From NCBI GenBank assembly GCA_963701325.1, contig OY969604.1, positions 3,348,001 to 3,412,000 of the forward strand: a stretch of DNA of 64,000 nucleotides. The letters run 5' to 3'. The DNA comes from Bog-756 sp963701325 (lineage in GTDB: Bacteria; Actinomycetota; Acidimicrobiia; Acidimicrobiales; RAAP-2). Each line of letters opens with the position of its first letter. Positions within the stretch are counted from its first letter, which is position 1. A program made the translations under genes and the position numbers. Below are positions 8,133 to 17,504 of this stretch, piece by piece. The notes beneath the pieces were generated by a model. The model saw nothing but the letters and a program-made list of their open reading frames with translations, searched no databases and was not told the origin of the DNA.

Positions 8133-10355
8133 TCAGACGTGGACCGGCTCGGCCGACGGGGTTGGCGGCTGGGCGTCGGGCGGCGCCTGATCGGCGTGCT
8201 GATCTGGATCGACCGAGACGCCGGGCAGGAGCCGGTCGAGCCACCGCGGGAACCACCAGTTCGCCTTCCCCGTCATGAACATGAGGGCGGGGACGATGGC
8301 CATCCGGATGAACACGGCGTCGATGAGGATCCCGGCACTCAGCCCGAGCCCGAACTCCTTGATGACCCGGATGCCCCCCAGGATGAACGACCCGAACACC
8401 AGGATCATGATGAGGGCTGCGGCGGTGATGGTCTTGCCGGTGGCGGCCAACCCGTTGCGCACCGCGGTGCGGTTGTCCCCCGACTTGAGCCACTCCTCGC
8501 GGATACGCGAGATGAGGAAGACCTCGTAGTCCATCGAGAGACCGAACAGGATCGCGAACAGCATCACCGGCAGGAACGCCTCGATGGGACCAGGTCTGTT
8601 GACCTGGAAGACCGTGCCCACCCACCCCCACTGGAAGACGGCCACCAGCACGCCGAACGCCGCGCCGATCGAGAGGAGGTTCATGACCGCCGCGGTCAGG
8701 GGGATCACCAGGCTGCGGAAGACGAGGGCGAGGAGCAGGAAGGAGAGCACCACCACGAGTCCGATGAAGAGCGGCAGGCGGCTCGAGAGGACGGAGGCGA
8801 AGTCGGCGAAGATGGCGGTGTTGCCCCCGACGAACACCTGGGTCCCGGTCCCGTCGACCACCGCGGGGATGGTCTGGGAGCGCAGATGGTCGATGAGCTG
8901 GATGGTTGCCTCCGCCTGCGGGGAGGACGCCGGGTACACGGTGAGCAGGGCGACCTGTTTGCCGTCCTTGGCCGCCAGGACCACCGGGGCCACCGTCCCG
9001 GCCACGCCCGGCTGTCGCGCCACGGCCTGCTCGAGCTGGTCCAGGGTCTGGGAATCGGTCTGGCCCTCGTGCACCGCCACCAGCTGCAGCGGACCGTTGA
9101 AGCCGGGACCGAAGCCCTCAGCCAGCAGGTCGTAGGCCTGGCGCGTCGTGGTGGAGGTCGGGTCATTGCCCTGGTCGGAGATGCCGAGGCGCATCGAGAA
9201 GAAAGGAAGGGCGATGAGGACGACGACGATCAGGGCTACGACCGCCGGCAGGATCGGCCGGCTCCGGATGAAGTCGGCCCACTTCGGCCAGAACCCCTTG
9301 TTTCCCGCACCCACGATCCGCGGCCCGTTGGCCGCCAGATTGCGGCGCTGCTTCTTGCTCATGACCCGTGGCCCGATGAACGAGAGGAACGCCGGCAGCA
9401 GGGTGAGCGCGGCGAGCATGGTGAACGAGACCCCGATGGCCGCGGCGATCGCGAGCCCGTAGAGGAAGGACACCCCGAGCGCGAACATGCCGAGCAGGGC
9501 GATACACACGATGATGCCCGCGAACAGCACCGCCCGGCCCGAGGTGTCGACAGCGGTGGCGACCGAGGACTCGACGTCCCCTCCGGCGATGAGGCCCTGC
9601 CGGTGGCGGGTCACGATGAAGAGGGCGTAGTCGACGCCCACGCCGAGGCCGATCAGGAGAACCAGCTCGGTCGAGAAGACCGGCATCTTGAGCAAGTGGC
9701 TCAACAGCCCGATGACCCCGATGGCGGTGCCGAGAGAGGCGAGCGCCGACAACAGGGGCAACGCCATGGCGAAGACCGAGCCGAACACGAGGAGGAGGAC
9801 CACCCCGGCCAGCAGCACGCCGAGGCCTGTGCCGCCGAAGGACACCTTGTTGGCCTCCTCGGCCACCTGTCCGGCGACGGCCACTTGGAGGGTCGCGCTC
9901 TTTGCCGTCAGGGCCGTGTTCACGAATTGTTTCGCGAGCGGGGTCGAGATGTCGGCGCCGAGCCTGTCGAAGGTCACCGTGGCGAAGGCAGTCCGGCCGT
10001 CCGGGCTGATCTGGTGGGCGCCGAAGGGTCCATAGGGGCTCGCGACCTCCGAGACGTGGTCGACCTTCGCCACCTCGGCGAGCATGGTGGTCACCGCGTC
10101 CTTGACCGCCGGATCGGTCACCTTGGTCCCGTTCGTTGTGTGGACGACGATCTGCTCCTGGTCACCGGCCTGCTTCGGCGCGGCTGCCTCCAGCAGATCG
10201 AGCGCCTGGGTCGACTGGGTGTTGGGGAGCGAGAAGCTGTTCGAGTAGGCGGTACCCACCGATTGGGAGAGCACGGTCATCCCGATGAGTGCGGTCAACC
10301 AGAGGAGCAGCACGGCGACTCGATGGCGGACGCACCAGATGGCGAGGGCCTTCAT
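8133..10355 (-). CDS. MMPL-family RND-type membrane transporter
   Basis: A 740-residue polytopic membrane protein with the MMPL architecture: an N-terminal helix (residues about 12-32), a large extracytoplasmic domain, a block of helices with the GLGVGVDYALFIVTRHR motif, a second extracytoplasmic domain, and a second block with ILFGLSMDYEVFLISRIREEW. The Asp-Tyr pairs in these motifs belong to the proton-relay region. MMPL proteins export lipids or hydrophobic compounds in actinobacteria. The cytoplasmic tail is short and Pro-rich. It is convergent with the cupin gene (18-base gap) and divergent from the phosphatase gene, with no partner lipid-synthesis gene here. Confidence 0.92.
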   Translation of the reverse strand: MKALAIWCVRHRVAVLLLWLTALIGMTVLSQSVGTAYSNSFSLPNTQSTQALDLLEAAAPKQAGDQEQIVVHTTNGTKVTDPAVKDAVTTMLAEVAKVDHVSEVASPYGPFGAHQISPDGRTAFATVTFDRLGADISTPLAKQFVNTALTAKSATLQVAVAGQVAEEANKVSFGGTGLGVLLAGVVLLLVFGSVFAMALPLLSALASLGTAIGVIGLLSHLLKMPVFSTELVLLIGLGVGVDYALFIVTRHRQGLIAGGDVESSVATAVDTSGRAVLFAGIIVCIALLGMFALGVSFLYGLAIAAAIGVSFTMLAALTLLPAFLSFIGPRVMSKKQRRNLAANGPRIVGAGNKGFWPKWADFIRSRPILPAVVALIVVVLIALPFFSMRLGISDQGNDPTSTTTRQAYDLLAEGFGPGFNGPLQLVAVHEGQTDSQTLDQLEQAVARQPGVAGTVAPVVLAAKDGKQVALLTVYPASSPQAEATIQLIDHLRSQTIPAVVDGTGTQVFVGGNTAIFADFASVLSSRLPLFIGLVVVLSFLLLALVFRSLVIPLTAAVMNLLSIGAAFGVLVAVFQWGWVGTVFQVNRPGPIEAFLPVMLFAILFGLSMDYEVFLISRIREEWLKSGDNRTAVRNGLAATGKTITAAALIMILVFGSFILGGIRVIKEFGLGLSAGILIDAVFIRMAIVPALMFMTGKANWWFPRWLDRLLPGVSVDPDQHADQAPPDAQPPTPSAEPVHV

Positions 10356-10546
10356 GGACAGGACTCCTGTTCGACTCGGGGGGTGGAAGGGGTGCTCCGG
10401 GGGAGTCCACCATTGTCGCCGATGGGCGCGACCAACTGGGAATCGTGCTGCGCGCGGTTGGGTGCGGTCCTGTTGGCGACCGGGTGGCGCACCCCTCCCA
10501 CCAGGACCGACGCGTGCCCCGGGGGCGCCTCGGCCATGATGGGGTC

Positions 10547-11314
10547 ATGGACACCCCCGCTCGACTGGTCCCGCTCGAGGGCGCCCACAACTTCCGCGAC
10601 CTCGGAGGGTACACCGGCCTCGGCGGCCGGCAGACCCGCTGGGGCCGTCTCTTTCGCAGCGACACCCTGCACGAGCTGACCGGGGCAGACGTCGCACGAC
10701 TGCTGGCACTCGGGCTCCACACCGTCATCGACCTCCGTACCGAACGCGAGCTCTCCCTGACCGGGCGCGGCCCCCTCGAGCCCGAGGCGATCGCCTTTCA
10801 CCATCTGTCGGTCGTCCGCGAGGGAGCGGACCGCACGGCGGAGGGGGAGGCGGTGGCCGCGCCCGCATCGCCCGGTGAGGACCTGAGCGAGCGCTATCTC
10901 TGGTACCTCGAGGTCGGACGTGACTCCTTGGTCGAGGCGCTCACCCTCCTCGGCGAGGGAGCCCGCTACCCGTTGGTGTTCCACTGTGCGGCCGGCAAGG
11001 ACCGCACCGGGGTCCTTGCCGCTCTGATCCTCGAGATCGTCGGTGTCGATCGCGAGCTGATCGTCGCCGACTACGTGCTGACCGCCGAGCGGATGGAGCT
11101 GATCCTGGCCCGGTACCGCGACGATCCTGCCTTCGCCGAGCGGCTCGCCAGGGCTCCGGCGTCCCGTTTCAGCGTCGAGGGCGCGACGATGGAGGGGTTC
11201 CTCGACGGGGTCGGAGACCGGTTCGGGGGTGCCCGGTCCTGGGCGGTGGGTGCCGGCGTGCCAGAAGGGGCGCTCGACCGGATGACCGCGCTGCTCCTCG
11301 ATGGCGCGGGCTGA
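10547..11314 (+). CDS. Tyrosine/serine (phosphoinositide-type) protein phosphatase
   Basis: A 255-residue phosphatase. The P-loop HCAAGKDRTG (about residues 146-155) matches the HCxxxKDR(T/S)G signature of bacterial dual-specificity phosphatases such as the MptpB family. The N-terminal NFRDLGGY motif is also characteristic. The nucleophile is the Cys in that loop. It probably dephosphorylates phosphotyrosine/serine proteins or phosphoinositides. The start at 10547 gives the usual N-terminus; 190 bases separate it from the divergent transporter. Confidence 0.9.
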   Translation: MDTPARLVPLEGAHNFRDLGGYTGLGGRQTRWGRLFRSDTLHELTGADVARLLALGLHTVIDLRTERELSLTGRGPLEPEAIAFHHLSVVREGADRTAEGEAVAAPASPGEDLSERYLWYLEVGRDSLVEALTLLGEGARYPLVFHCAAGKDRTGVLAALILEIVGVDRELIVADYVLTAERMELILARYRDDPAFAERLARAPASRFSVEGATMEGFLDGVGDRFGGARSWAVGAGVPEGALDRMTALLLDGAG

Positions 11315-11321
11315 CCGAGGC

Positions 11322-11343
11322 GGGACGCGGCCGGCCGCGTCCC
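11322..11343 (+). terminator. 22-base perfect palindrome, probable terminator hairpin
   Basis: Two 11-base arms (GGGACGCGGCC and its exact complement) lie directly after the phosphatase stop at 11314. A transcript would fold into a strong GC stem. There is no poly-T tail, which is common for terminators in high-GC actinobacteria. Confidence 0.5.
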
Positions 11344-11371
11344 CCGGTGCGCGTGGCCGTACACTGGGTGG

Positions 11372-11977
11372 ATGATCGCCTCGATCTGGGAGCCCGTGCT
11401 GATCGGCCTCGTGGTGTGGACGGCCTGCATGGTGGTCGCCGCCCTGACCGTCGGCCTCCTGCTCTGGCGGCGCCTCCGGCGCGGATGGCGCGGCATCCGC
11501 TCGCACGGAGCGGTGGCTGGGGTGGTGACCGTGTGGGAGGCCACCGAGTCGGCGCTGCGTCGCCGGACCGGACCGTTGGAGGCAACAGACCTCGAGCGGT
11601 GGCCTGCCAGGAGGCTGCGCAAGGAGCTCTGGCGATCGGTCGACCGAGCCGCAGCCGCGGTGCGGGTCGCGGATGAGGCCGGTGGGACGACGGCCGAGCT
11701 CCCGGCGCTGTCCCGGCGCATCCGTGCGGCGGCCGCGGAGCTCGACAAGGTCCTGCGGGTCGATCTCTCGGCCCGGACACCGGCCGTCGTGGAGGAGCAG
11801 GTGCTCGAGATCATGCGGGCGGCGGACGACGTCCGCATGGCCGCGATCGCATCGGCTGGTGACGCCGGTGCCCAGCGGGTGCGCGAGCTCACCGTCGACG
11901 CCGGGCGCGAGCTCGAGATCCTCGACGCCGTCCTCGTGTCGACTCGGACCGACCGCCCGCCCCAGATCCCGGACTGA
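11372..11977 (+). CDS. Hypothetical membrane-anchored protein with coiled-coil-like cytoplasmic region
   Basis: A 201-residue protein of unrecognised family. Residues about 7-34 form one hydrophobic N-terminal helix followed by Arg-rich LLLWRRLRRGWRG, which predicts a cytoplasmic C-terminus. The remainder is helical, rich in Ala, Arg and Glu, without Cys. It stands between the phosphatase and mannosyltransferase genes, both plus strand. No function can be assigned. Confidence 0.6.
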   Translation: MIASIWEPVLIGLVVWTACMVVAALTVGLLLWRRLRRGWRGIRSHGAVAGVVTVWEATESALRRRTGPLEATDLERWPARRLRKELWRSVDRAAAAVRVADEAGGTTAELPALSRRIRAAAAELDKVLRVDLSARTPAVVEEQVLEIMRAADDVRMAAIASAGDAGAQRVRELTVDAGRELEILDAVLVSTRTDRPPQIPD

Positions 11978-12046
11978 ACCCACTCGCGTTCGCACCCGGT
12001 CGGGCACGGCGACAAGGAGCCGTGGGCCCGCCGTACCGGTGGGATA

Positions 12047-13273
12047 GTGTCCCCAACCGTGGCGGAAGCCGTTGATCAGCGGCGGCGCTCCTCCCGCTTG
12101 CACGATGTGACCCGACGGCTGCACGGCTGGGGCCGGCCGTTCCTGGTGGCGTGTGCGGCCACCGTGGTGCTCCGGACGGTGGCCACCTGCATCGCCCTCG
12201 TGACCGTCTACGGCGTCTCCTTCCCCCACGTCGTGGCGCGCACGCCGCACGCGCTGGTGGGTGTCTTCAACCGGTGGGACACCGGCTACTACTCCTTGAT
12301 CGCGGCACACGGGTACCCGGCGGCGCAGCGGTCCGGTCTACCGCCGGCCATCGCCTTCGGCCCGCTCTACCCCGCGCTGGTCCGATCGGCGCAAGCGGTG
12401 ACCGGGATCGGCTTCCTCCTCGCCGGCCAACTGGTGAGCATGCTCGCTCTCGTCGTCGCCCTCGCCGGACTCGTCCACATCGCAGAGCTCGACGGGGACC
12501 GGGTGCGGTCGGGCACGGCCGTGACCCTCCTGGTGGCGTTCCCGACCGCCTTCTTCCTGGTCATCGACTATGCCGACTCGTTGGCCCTCGCACTCGTGGT
12601 GTGGGCGTTCGTGGCGGTCCGTCACCGGCACTGGGCGATCGCCGGCCTCTGTGCTGCGGGTGCGTTCCTGACCAAGTACTACCTGGCCATCGTCGTGGTC
12701 GGGCTCCTCGCGGAGGTCTGGGGGGCCCGCCGGACCCCGGACCGGGACCGCGACCGCCGGCGGCGGTACCCCTGGTCGTTGGCCTGGGTCGCCCTGCCGA
12801 CCGTCGTCGCCATCGCTGGATGGATGGTCTACTGCGCGCAGCGCTACGGAGACGCGCTCGCATTCGTCCACGCGCAGTCGCACTGGAACCGGCATTTCGG
12901 CTCCCCGTGGACCTTGGCCTGGACCACCGGTGGAGACCTCGTCCACCTGCGATTCCTCGACACGGGCACGGCAAGTGTGACCGAGTTGTTCGACACGGTA
13001 ACCGTGGTCCTCCTCGTGGTGCTGGCGGTGTACTCGTTCGTGCGCGTGCGCCGCTCCTACGGGATCCTGCTCGGGTTGGCGGTCTGCATCTTCACCTTCC
13101 AGAACATCCTCTACAGCGAGACGCGGGAGGTGCTGGCCCTCTTCCCCTTCTTCATCGGTGGTGCCGAGTGGGTGGCGCGCCACCCGTGGAGGGAGCGGGT
13201 CGTCCTCGCGCTGTTCATCCCGAGCGCGTACTTCCTCTGCACCCGGTTCGTGTCCGGGATGTTCGCCGGATAG
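12047..13273 (+). CDS. PIG-V-like membrane mannosyltransferase family protein
   Basis: A 408-residue polytopic membrane protein, with about 9-10 hydrophobic helices. The luminal-side motif FNRWDTGYYSLIAAHGYP (residues about 74-91) strongly resembles the RWDxxxYxxIAxxGY motif of PIG-V-type and related actinobacterial glycosyltransferases that use polyprenyl-phosphate mannose. A cytoplasmic loop rich in Arg/Asp (about 228-240) separates helix groups. It probably transfers mannose to an envelope lipid or glycan. The GTG at 12047 is the first usable start; some N-terminal uncertainty remains. Confidence 0.75.
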   Translation: MSPTVAEAVDQRRRSSRLHDVTRRLHGWGRPFLVACAATVVLRTVATCIALVTVYGVSFPHVVARTPHALVGVFNRWDTGYYSLIAAHGYPAAQRSGLPPAIAFGPLYPALVRSAQAVTGIGFLLAGQLVSMLALVVALAGLVHIAELDGDRVRSGTAVTLLVAFPTAFFLVIDYADSLALALVVWAFVAVRHRHWAIAGLCAAGAFLTKYYLAIVVVGLLAEVWGARRTPDRDRDRRRRYPWSLAWVALPTVVAIAGWMVYCAQRYGDALAFVHAQSHWNRHFGSPWTLAWTTGGDLVHLRFLDTGTASVTELFDTVTVVLLVVLAVYSFVRVRRSYGILLGLAVCIFTFQNILYSETREVLALFPFFIGGAEWVARHPWRERVVLALFIPSAYFLCTRFVSGMFAG

Positions 13274-13285
13274 CCCGTACGCGGG

Positions 13286-14554
13286 TCAGTGCCCGAAGTC
13301 CCAGCTCTCCCCGTCCTCGTACCGGTGGATGATGTTCTTCGCCATCAGGATCTTGTGGACCTCGTCGGGCCCGTCGGCCAGGCGCAGGACGCGGGCGGTC
13401 AGGTACATCTGGCCGAGGGGCAGGTCGTTGCTCACGCCGGCCCCGCCCCACACCTGGATCGCGCGGTCGACCACCCGGTGGTACGCGGCGGGCACGAACA
13501 CCTTGATGGCCGAGATCGCCGTCCGGACACCCGGGTCCCCGTCGGCCACTTTGTGGGCTGCATCGATCGTCATCAACCGGGCCGACTGCACGTCCATGAA
13601 ACTCTCGGCGATGAATCCCTGGATGAACTGCTTGTCCTTGAGGAGGCCACCGTGGACCTGGCGGTCGAGCGCTCGCTCGACCATCAGGTCGAACGCCCGC
13701 CACATCTGACCGACCGAGTTCATGCAGTGATAGACGCGACCTGCCCCGAGCCGGTCCTGGGCGGCCTGGTGCCCCTGGCCGACCAGACCGAGCGTGTTCT
13801 GGATCGGCACCCGCACGTTCTCGTATCTGATCTCGCAGTGGTCCGAGGTCGAGTGCCCGAAGATCCCGATCCCCCGGACGATGTGCACCCCCTCGGTCTT
13901 TGCGGGCACGATGATCTGGGTCATCCGACCCGGACTGCCGAGCTCTCCGGTCGGGTCGGTGGCCCGGCACATCACGATGAAGAAATCGGCCGCGATGCCG
14001 TTCGAGGTGAACCACTTGTGACCGTTGATGACCCACTCGTCCCCTTCGCGGACCGCTTCGGTCGCGATCGAACGCGGATCGGACCCGGCGTGGTCGGGCT
14101 CGGTCATCGAGAAGCCGGACTCCATCTCGCCCTCGATGAGCGGGAGGAGCCAGGTGCGCTTCTGCTCCTCGGTCCCGTACTTCACCAGCACGTTGGCGTT
14201 GCCGGAGTTGGGGGCCGCCATCCCGAACAGCGACGAGGCGCCGACCGCGTAGGCGAGGATCTCGTACACGTAGGCGAGCTCGAGGAAGTCGAGGCCCATC
14301 CCTCCGTACTCCGTCGGCAGGTGGGGTGCCCAGAGGCCGGCCTGCTTGACCTTGTTCTTGATCTCGTCGCGCAGCTCGATGCTCCGGCGCCGACCGTCCT
14401 CGCGGTCCTCCCCGGTCAGCTCGGAGGAGCGCCGCGACCGCCACAGCACCTCCTCGTTGGGCAGGATCTCCGCGTTGATGAATTCGGAGGTCCGGCGGCG
14501 GAGGTCGTTCACGGCCGGGTCGAGGCCGGAAATGGGGGTCACGTTGATCGGCAC
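13286..14554 (-). CDS. Acyl-CoA dehydrogenase family protein (ACAD10/11-like)
   Basis: A 422-residue flavoprotein. Family features are EYGGMG near residue 82, the FAD/substrate stretch SGFSMTEPDHAGSDP near 147, WVINGHKWFTSNG, and the C-terminal WGGAGVSNDLPLGQMY that in ACAD10/11-type enzymes marks the active-site region. It would catalyse alpha-beta dehydrogenation of an acyl-CoA and pass electrons to ETF. A standard EtfAB pair is not adjacent; the ETF genes at 33-37 kb belong to another operon. It is convergent with the mannosyltransferase (12-base gap). Chain-length preference is unknown. Confidence 0.92.
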   Translation of the reverse strand: MPINVTPISGLDPAVNDLRRRTSEFINAEILPNEEVLWRSRRSSELTGEDREDGRRRSIELRDEIKNKVKQAGLWAPHLPTEYGGMGLDFLELAYVYEILAYAVGASSLFGMAAPNSGNANVLVKYGTEEQKRTWLLPLIEGEMESGFSMTEPDHAGSDPRSIATEAVREGDEWVINGHKWFTSNGIAADFFIVMCRATDPTGELGSPGRMTQIIVPAKTEGVHIVRGIGIFGHSTSDHCEIRYENVRVPIQNTLGLVGQGHQAAQDRLGAGRVYHCMNSVGQMWRAFDLMVERALDRQVHGGLLKDKQFIQGFIAESFMDVQSARLMTIDAAHKVADGDPGVRTAISAIKVFVPAAYHRVVDRAIQVWGGAGVSNDLPLGQMYLTARVLRLADGPDEVHKILMAKNIIHRYEDGESWDFGH

Positions 14555-14663
14555 TGCGGTCTCCTCGGTCGGGGGTCTCCTCCATCATGGCCGCCCCGAT
14601 CGGGGACGTGTCCACGGCGGGGTGCGGGGCGCCCCGGATGAGGTGAGGGGTACTCTGCGCGCC

Positions 14664-15293
14664 ATGGCGCCGCCCGAGTTCTCCTATTCCCCGTTGCGTC
14701 TCGACCGTCGCACACTCGACGAGGCCGGGGTCCTCGGAGCCCGCAGCTTCTACGACGATCCGTTCTTCGTGCACCTGTCCGACGAGCCGCGGCTGCGGGT
14801 TCGGGGGCTGTTCCTCTACTTGCGGAGCCACCTCGCGGTGCTCGGTGACGCAGCTGTGGTCACCGGTGCCCGGGACGAGGCGCGAACGCTGGTCGGGATC
14901 TGCGTCTGGCAGCGCCCCGGTTCCTATCCGCTCTCGGGGTGGCTCCAGGCCCGCGAGATGGCCGGCGCCCTGCGGGCGCTCGTCCCGCGGCCGCCGTCCG
15001 TCGTGGTCGGGATGCGCTACGTGACCGCCATGGAACGGGCCCACCCCGCCGGCGAGCACTGGTACCTGAGCCTGCTGGCGGTCGACCCGATGGCGTGGCG
15101 GCGCGGAATCGGCACCACGCTGCTCGAGCCGTCGCTCGCCTCGATCGACGGGGAGGGCCTGCCCTGCTATCTGGAGACCCAGAAGGAGGCCAACCTCGCC
15201 TACTACCGGCGGTTCGGCTTCGATGAGACGGAACGGTTGACGCCCAGCCCGGGGGGACCGCCCCTGTTCACCATGACCCGTCCAGCCCGCTGA
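14664..15293 (+). CDS. GNAT-family N-acetyltransferase
   Basis: A 209-residue acetyltransferase. The acetyl-CoA loop is LLAVDPMAWRRGIGTTLLEP (about residues 141-160), with the R/Q-x-x-G-x-G/A motif as RRGIGT, followed by LETQKEANLAYYRRFGF typical of this fold. The ATG at 14664 fits a start 110 bases from the divergent acyl-CoA dehydrogenase. It meets the glycosyltransferase tail to tail with no gap. The substrate is unknown. Confidence 0.85.
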   Translation: MAPPEFSYSPLRLDRRTLDEAGVLGARSFYDDPFFVHLSDEPRLRVRGLFLYLRSHLAVLGDAAVVTGARDEARTLVGICVWQRPGSYPLSGWLQAREMAGALRALVPRPPSVVVGMRYVTAMERAHPAGEHWYLSLLAVDPMAWRRGIGTTLLEPSLASIDGEGLPCYLETQKEANLAYYRRFGFDETERLTPSPGGPPLFTMTRPAR

Positions 15294-17504
15294 TCAGGTG
15301 GCGGTGAGGTCGTAGAGGGTGATCCCGTCGACGGTACGGGCAGTGAAGTGGGAGGTCACCCACGCCGAGATCTGCGACGCGTCCGAGGAGCCGCTGCCGC
15401 CGCGGAAGCCACCCAGGAAGCCGCCGCCCCCGATGTAGTAGTGGATCTTTCCCTCGGCCACGTCCGTCTCGAACTCGGCGAGTGTTGGGGCCGGGTCGGT
15501 GCCGTTGAAGCCACCGATGGCCATGACCGGGTCGCCCGATGCGAGCTGGAATCCGGCGGCCGAGTTCGCGCCGGTCGTGGCGGCAACCCACGAGTACTTC
15601 GATGCGCCCGCTTCGAGGAGGGCGGTGACCTGCGGTCCCGGGCTCGACGCGTTGAGCAGTCCGCCGGCACCGCCTCCGCCACGCCCGAAGGGTCCGGCAC
15701 CGGGAGCGCCGCCGAACCCCCGGCCACCACCTGCACCCGGGGCACCGGGGAACCCACCGGGACCCGGGAACCCTCCGGCACCACCCCGGAAGACCGAGCG
15801 CGGGATGGTGAACGAGCGCGGCAACCGGGTGCCGTTGGGCAGGGTGAAGCCCTTGGGAATCGTGAAGCTCCCCCCGCCGGCGAACCCACCCGGTCGACCC
15901 CTGCCGCCTCCTCCGAAGCCCCCGCCCGGACCCGAGCCCCCGCCCTGGACGGCCGGTCCGGCCGACGGGATGGCCCCCGATGCCGGGGTGGCGGCGGTCT
16001 CGAGCGAGTACGCGGCCGGCCCGGCCAGGATGGCGGCGATGGCGAGTCCCCCGGCGCCGGCGGCCAGCACACCGCGTGCTCTGGGCAGGAGGACGACCGC
16101 CAGGGCCGCGGAAATGCCGGCGAAGAGGATGGCCCAACGCAGTGCCGGGTACCAGTGCGGGCTCCACCCGAGGAGCACGAAGGCCCAGGCGATGGTCGCG
16201 AGCACGGCAGCGGCGAGGGCCAGCCGTGGGAGCAGCTCGACCCGGCGCCGCCACAGGACGGAGGCTCCCATCCCGACCAGCGCGCCGACGGCCGGGGCCA
16301 GGGCGACCGAGTAATAGGGGTGGATGATCCCCTGGGCGAAGCTGAAGACCGCTCCGGTCAGGAGGAGCCAGCCGCCGAAGAGGAGGAAGGCGGCCCGGAC
16401 CCGGTCGCATCGCGGCGCCTTCCGGGTCAGCCAGAGCACGGCGACCAGCCCCACGAGTGCGCCGGGGATGAGCCACGAAATCTGGCCGCCGAACGACTTG
16501 AGGAAGAGACGGTCCCACCCGGTGGGTCCCCACATCGAGCCCGGGGCGGGTCCGCCGCCGACGCTGCCCGTCTCGTTCCCGCTGAGCCGGCCGACGCCGT
16601 TGTACCCGAAGACGAGATTGAACAGGTTGTTGTTGGTGGAGCCGCCGATGTAGGGCCGGTCCGATGACGGGGTGAGCTCAACGACGGCCACCCACCACCC
16701 GGCCGACACGATGAGGGCGATCCCTGTGTAGACGAGCTGGAGGATCCGGCGGCCGAGCTTGGGCGGCCCGGCGAGCAGGTAGACGAGGGCGAGCACCGGC
16801 ATGAGGATCAGTGCCTGCAGCATCTTGGTGATGAAGCCGAAGCCGATCAGCGTTCCGGCAAGGACCATCCAGCGGGTCCGTCCCGCCTCGAGCGCTCGGA
16901 TGGTGGCGTACGCGGCTCCGGTGAGCACCAACGTGAGCAGTGCGTCGGGGTTGTTGAACCGGAACATGAGGGCAGCCACCGGGGTGAGGGCCATGACCGC
17001 GCCGGCCAACAGCGCCGCCCCCGGGGGGAACCACCGCCGGACGCAGGCATAGAGCAGTCCGACCGTGGCGACCCCCTCGAGGGCCTGGGGGACCAGGATG
17101 CTCCAGGAGTTCACGCCGAACAGACGCGCCGAGAGCTCCATGACCCAGAGCGCGGCCGGCGGCTTGTCCACGCTGATGAAGTTGGAGGAGTCGAACGAGC
17201 CGAAGAAGAAGGCCTTCCAGCTCTTGGTGCCGGCCTGGACTGCCGCCGAGTAGAAGCTGTTGGCCCAGCCGGACCGGTCGAGGCCCCACAGGTAGAGGAG
17301 CCCCGTGCCGACGAGGAGGCCGATCAGGGACGGGCGGACCCACGCCGGATCCTCCGGACGTCCGCGGAGCAGCCGCCGGGCCCGGCCCGACGGGGGGACG
17401 GGCGCGGGCGGGCCGATCGGGTCGGTCGAGGACGCGTCCGGTTCCGTGACCACCGCGACCGGTGCGCCCGCGGGCGTCGCCGGGTCGAGGACGAGACCGG
17501 TCAC
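15294..17504 (-). CDS. GT39/ArnT-like polyprenyl-phosphate-sugar glycosyltransferase with Gly-rich loop
   Basis: A 736-residue polytopic membrane enzyme of the PMT/ArnT fold. Near the N-terminus is the acidic first-loop segment DRSGWANSFYSAAVQ, then SVDKPPAALWVMEL, a conserved acceptor/donor site, followed by about a dozen helices. Residues about 515-616 form an extracytoplasmic Gly/Pro/Phe-rich stretch, and a compact C-terminal domain follows. It probably moves a sugar from undecaprenyl phosphate to a periplasmic acceptor. The GTG at 17504 overlaps the stop of the GT2-GtrA gene (GTGA), which likely makes the lipid-linked donor. Confidence 0.85.
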   Translation of the reverse strand: MTGLVLDPATPAGAPVAVVTEPDASSTDPIGPPAPVPPSGRARRLLRGRPEDPAWVRPSLIGLLVGTGLLYLWGLDRSGWANSFYSAAVQAGTKSWKAFFFGSFDSSNFISVDKPPAALWVMELSARLFGVNSWSILVPQALEGVATVGLLYACVRRWFPPGAALLAGAVMALTPVAALMFRFNNPDALLTLVLTGAAYATIRALEAGRTRWMVLAGTLIGFGFITKMLQALILMPVLALVYLLAGPPKLGRRILQLVYTGIALIVSAGWWVAVVELTPSSDRPYIGGSTNNNLFNLVFGYNGVGRLSGNETGSVGGGPAPGSMWGPTGWDRLFLKSFGGQISWLIPGALVGLVAVLWLTRKAPRCDRVRAAFLLFGGWLLLTGAVFSFAQGIIHPYYSVALAPAVGALVGMGASVLWRRRVELLPRLALAAAVLATIAWAFVLLGWSPHWYPALRWAILFAGISAALAVVLLPRARGVLAAGAGGLAIAAILAGPAAYSLETAATPASGAIPSAGPAVQGGGSGPGGGFGGGGRGRPGGFAGGGSFTIPKGFTLPNGTRLPRSFTIPRSVFRGGAGGFPGPGGFPGAPGAGGGRGFGGAPGAGPFGRGGGGAGGLLNASSPGPQVTALLEAGASKYSWVAATTGANSAAGFQLASGDPVMAIGGFNGTDPAPTLAEFETDVAEGKIHYYIGGGGFLGGFRGGSGSSDASQISAWVTSHFTARTVDGITLYDLTAT

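Noticed and set aside
11322..11343. 22-base palindrome as an attachment or recombination site
   Set aside because: It lies just after a stop codon with no integrase nearby, so a terminator is the simpler explanation.
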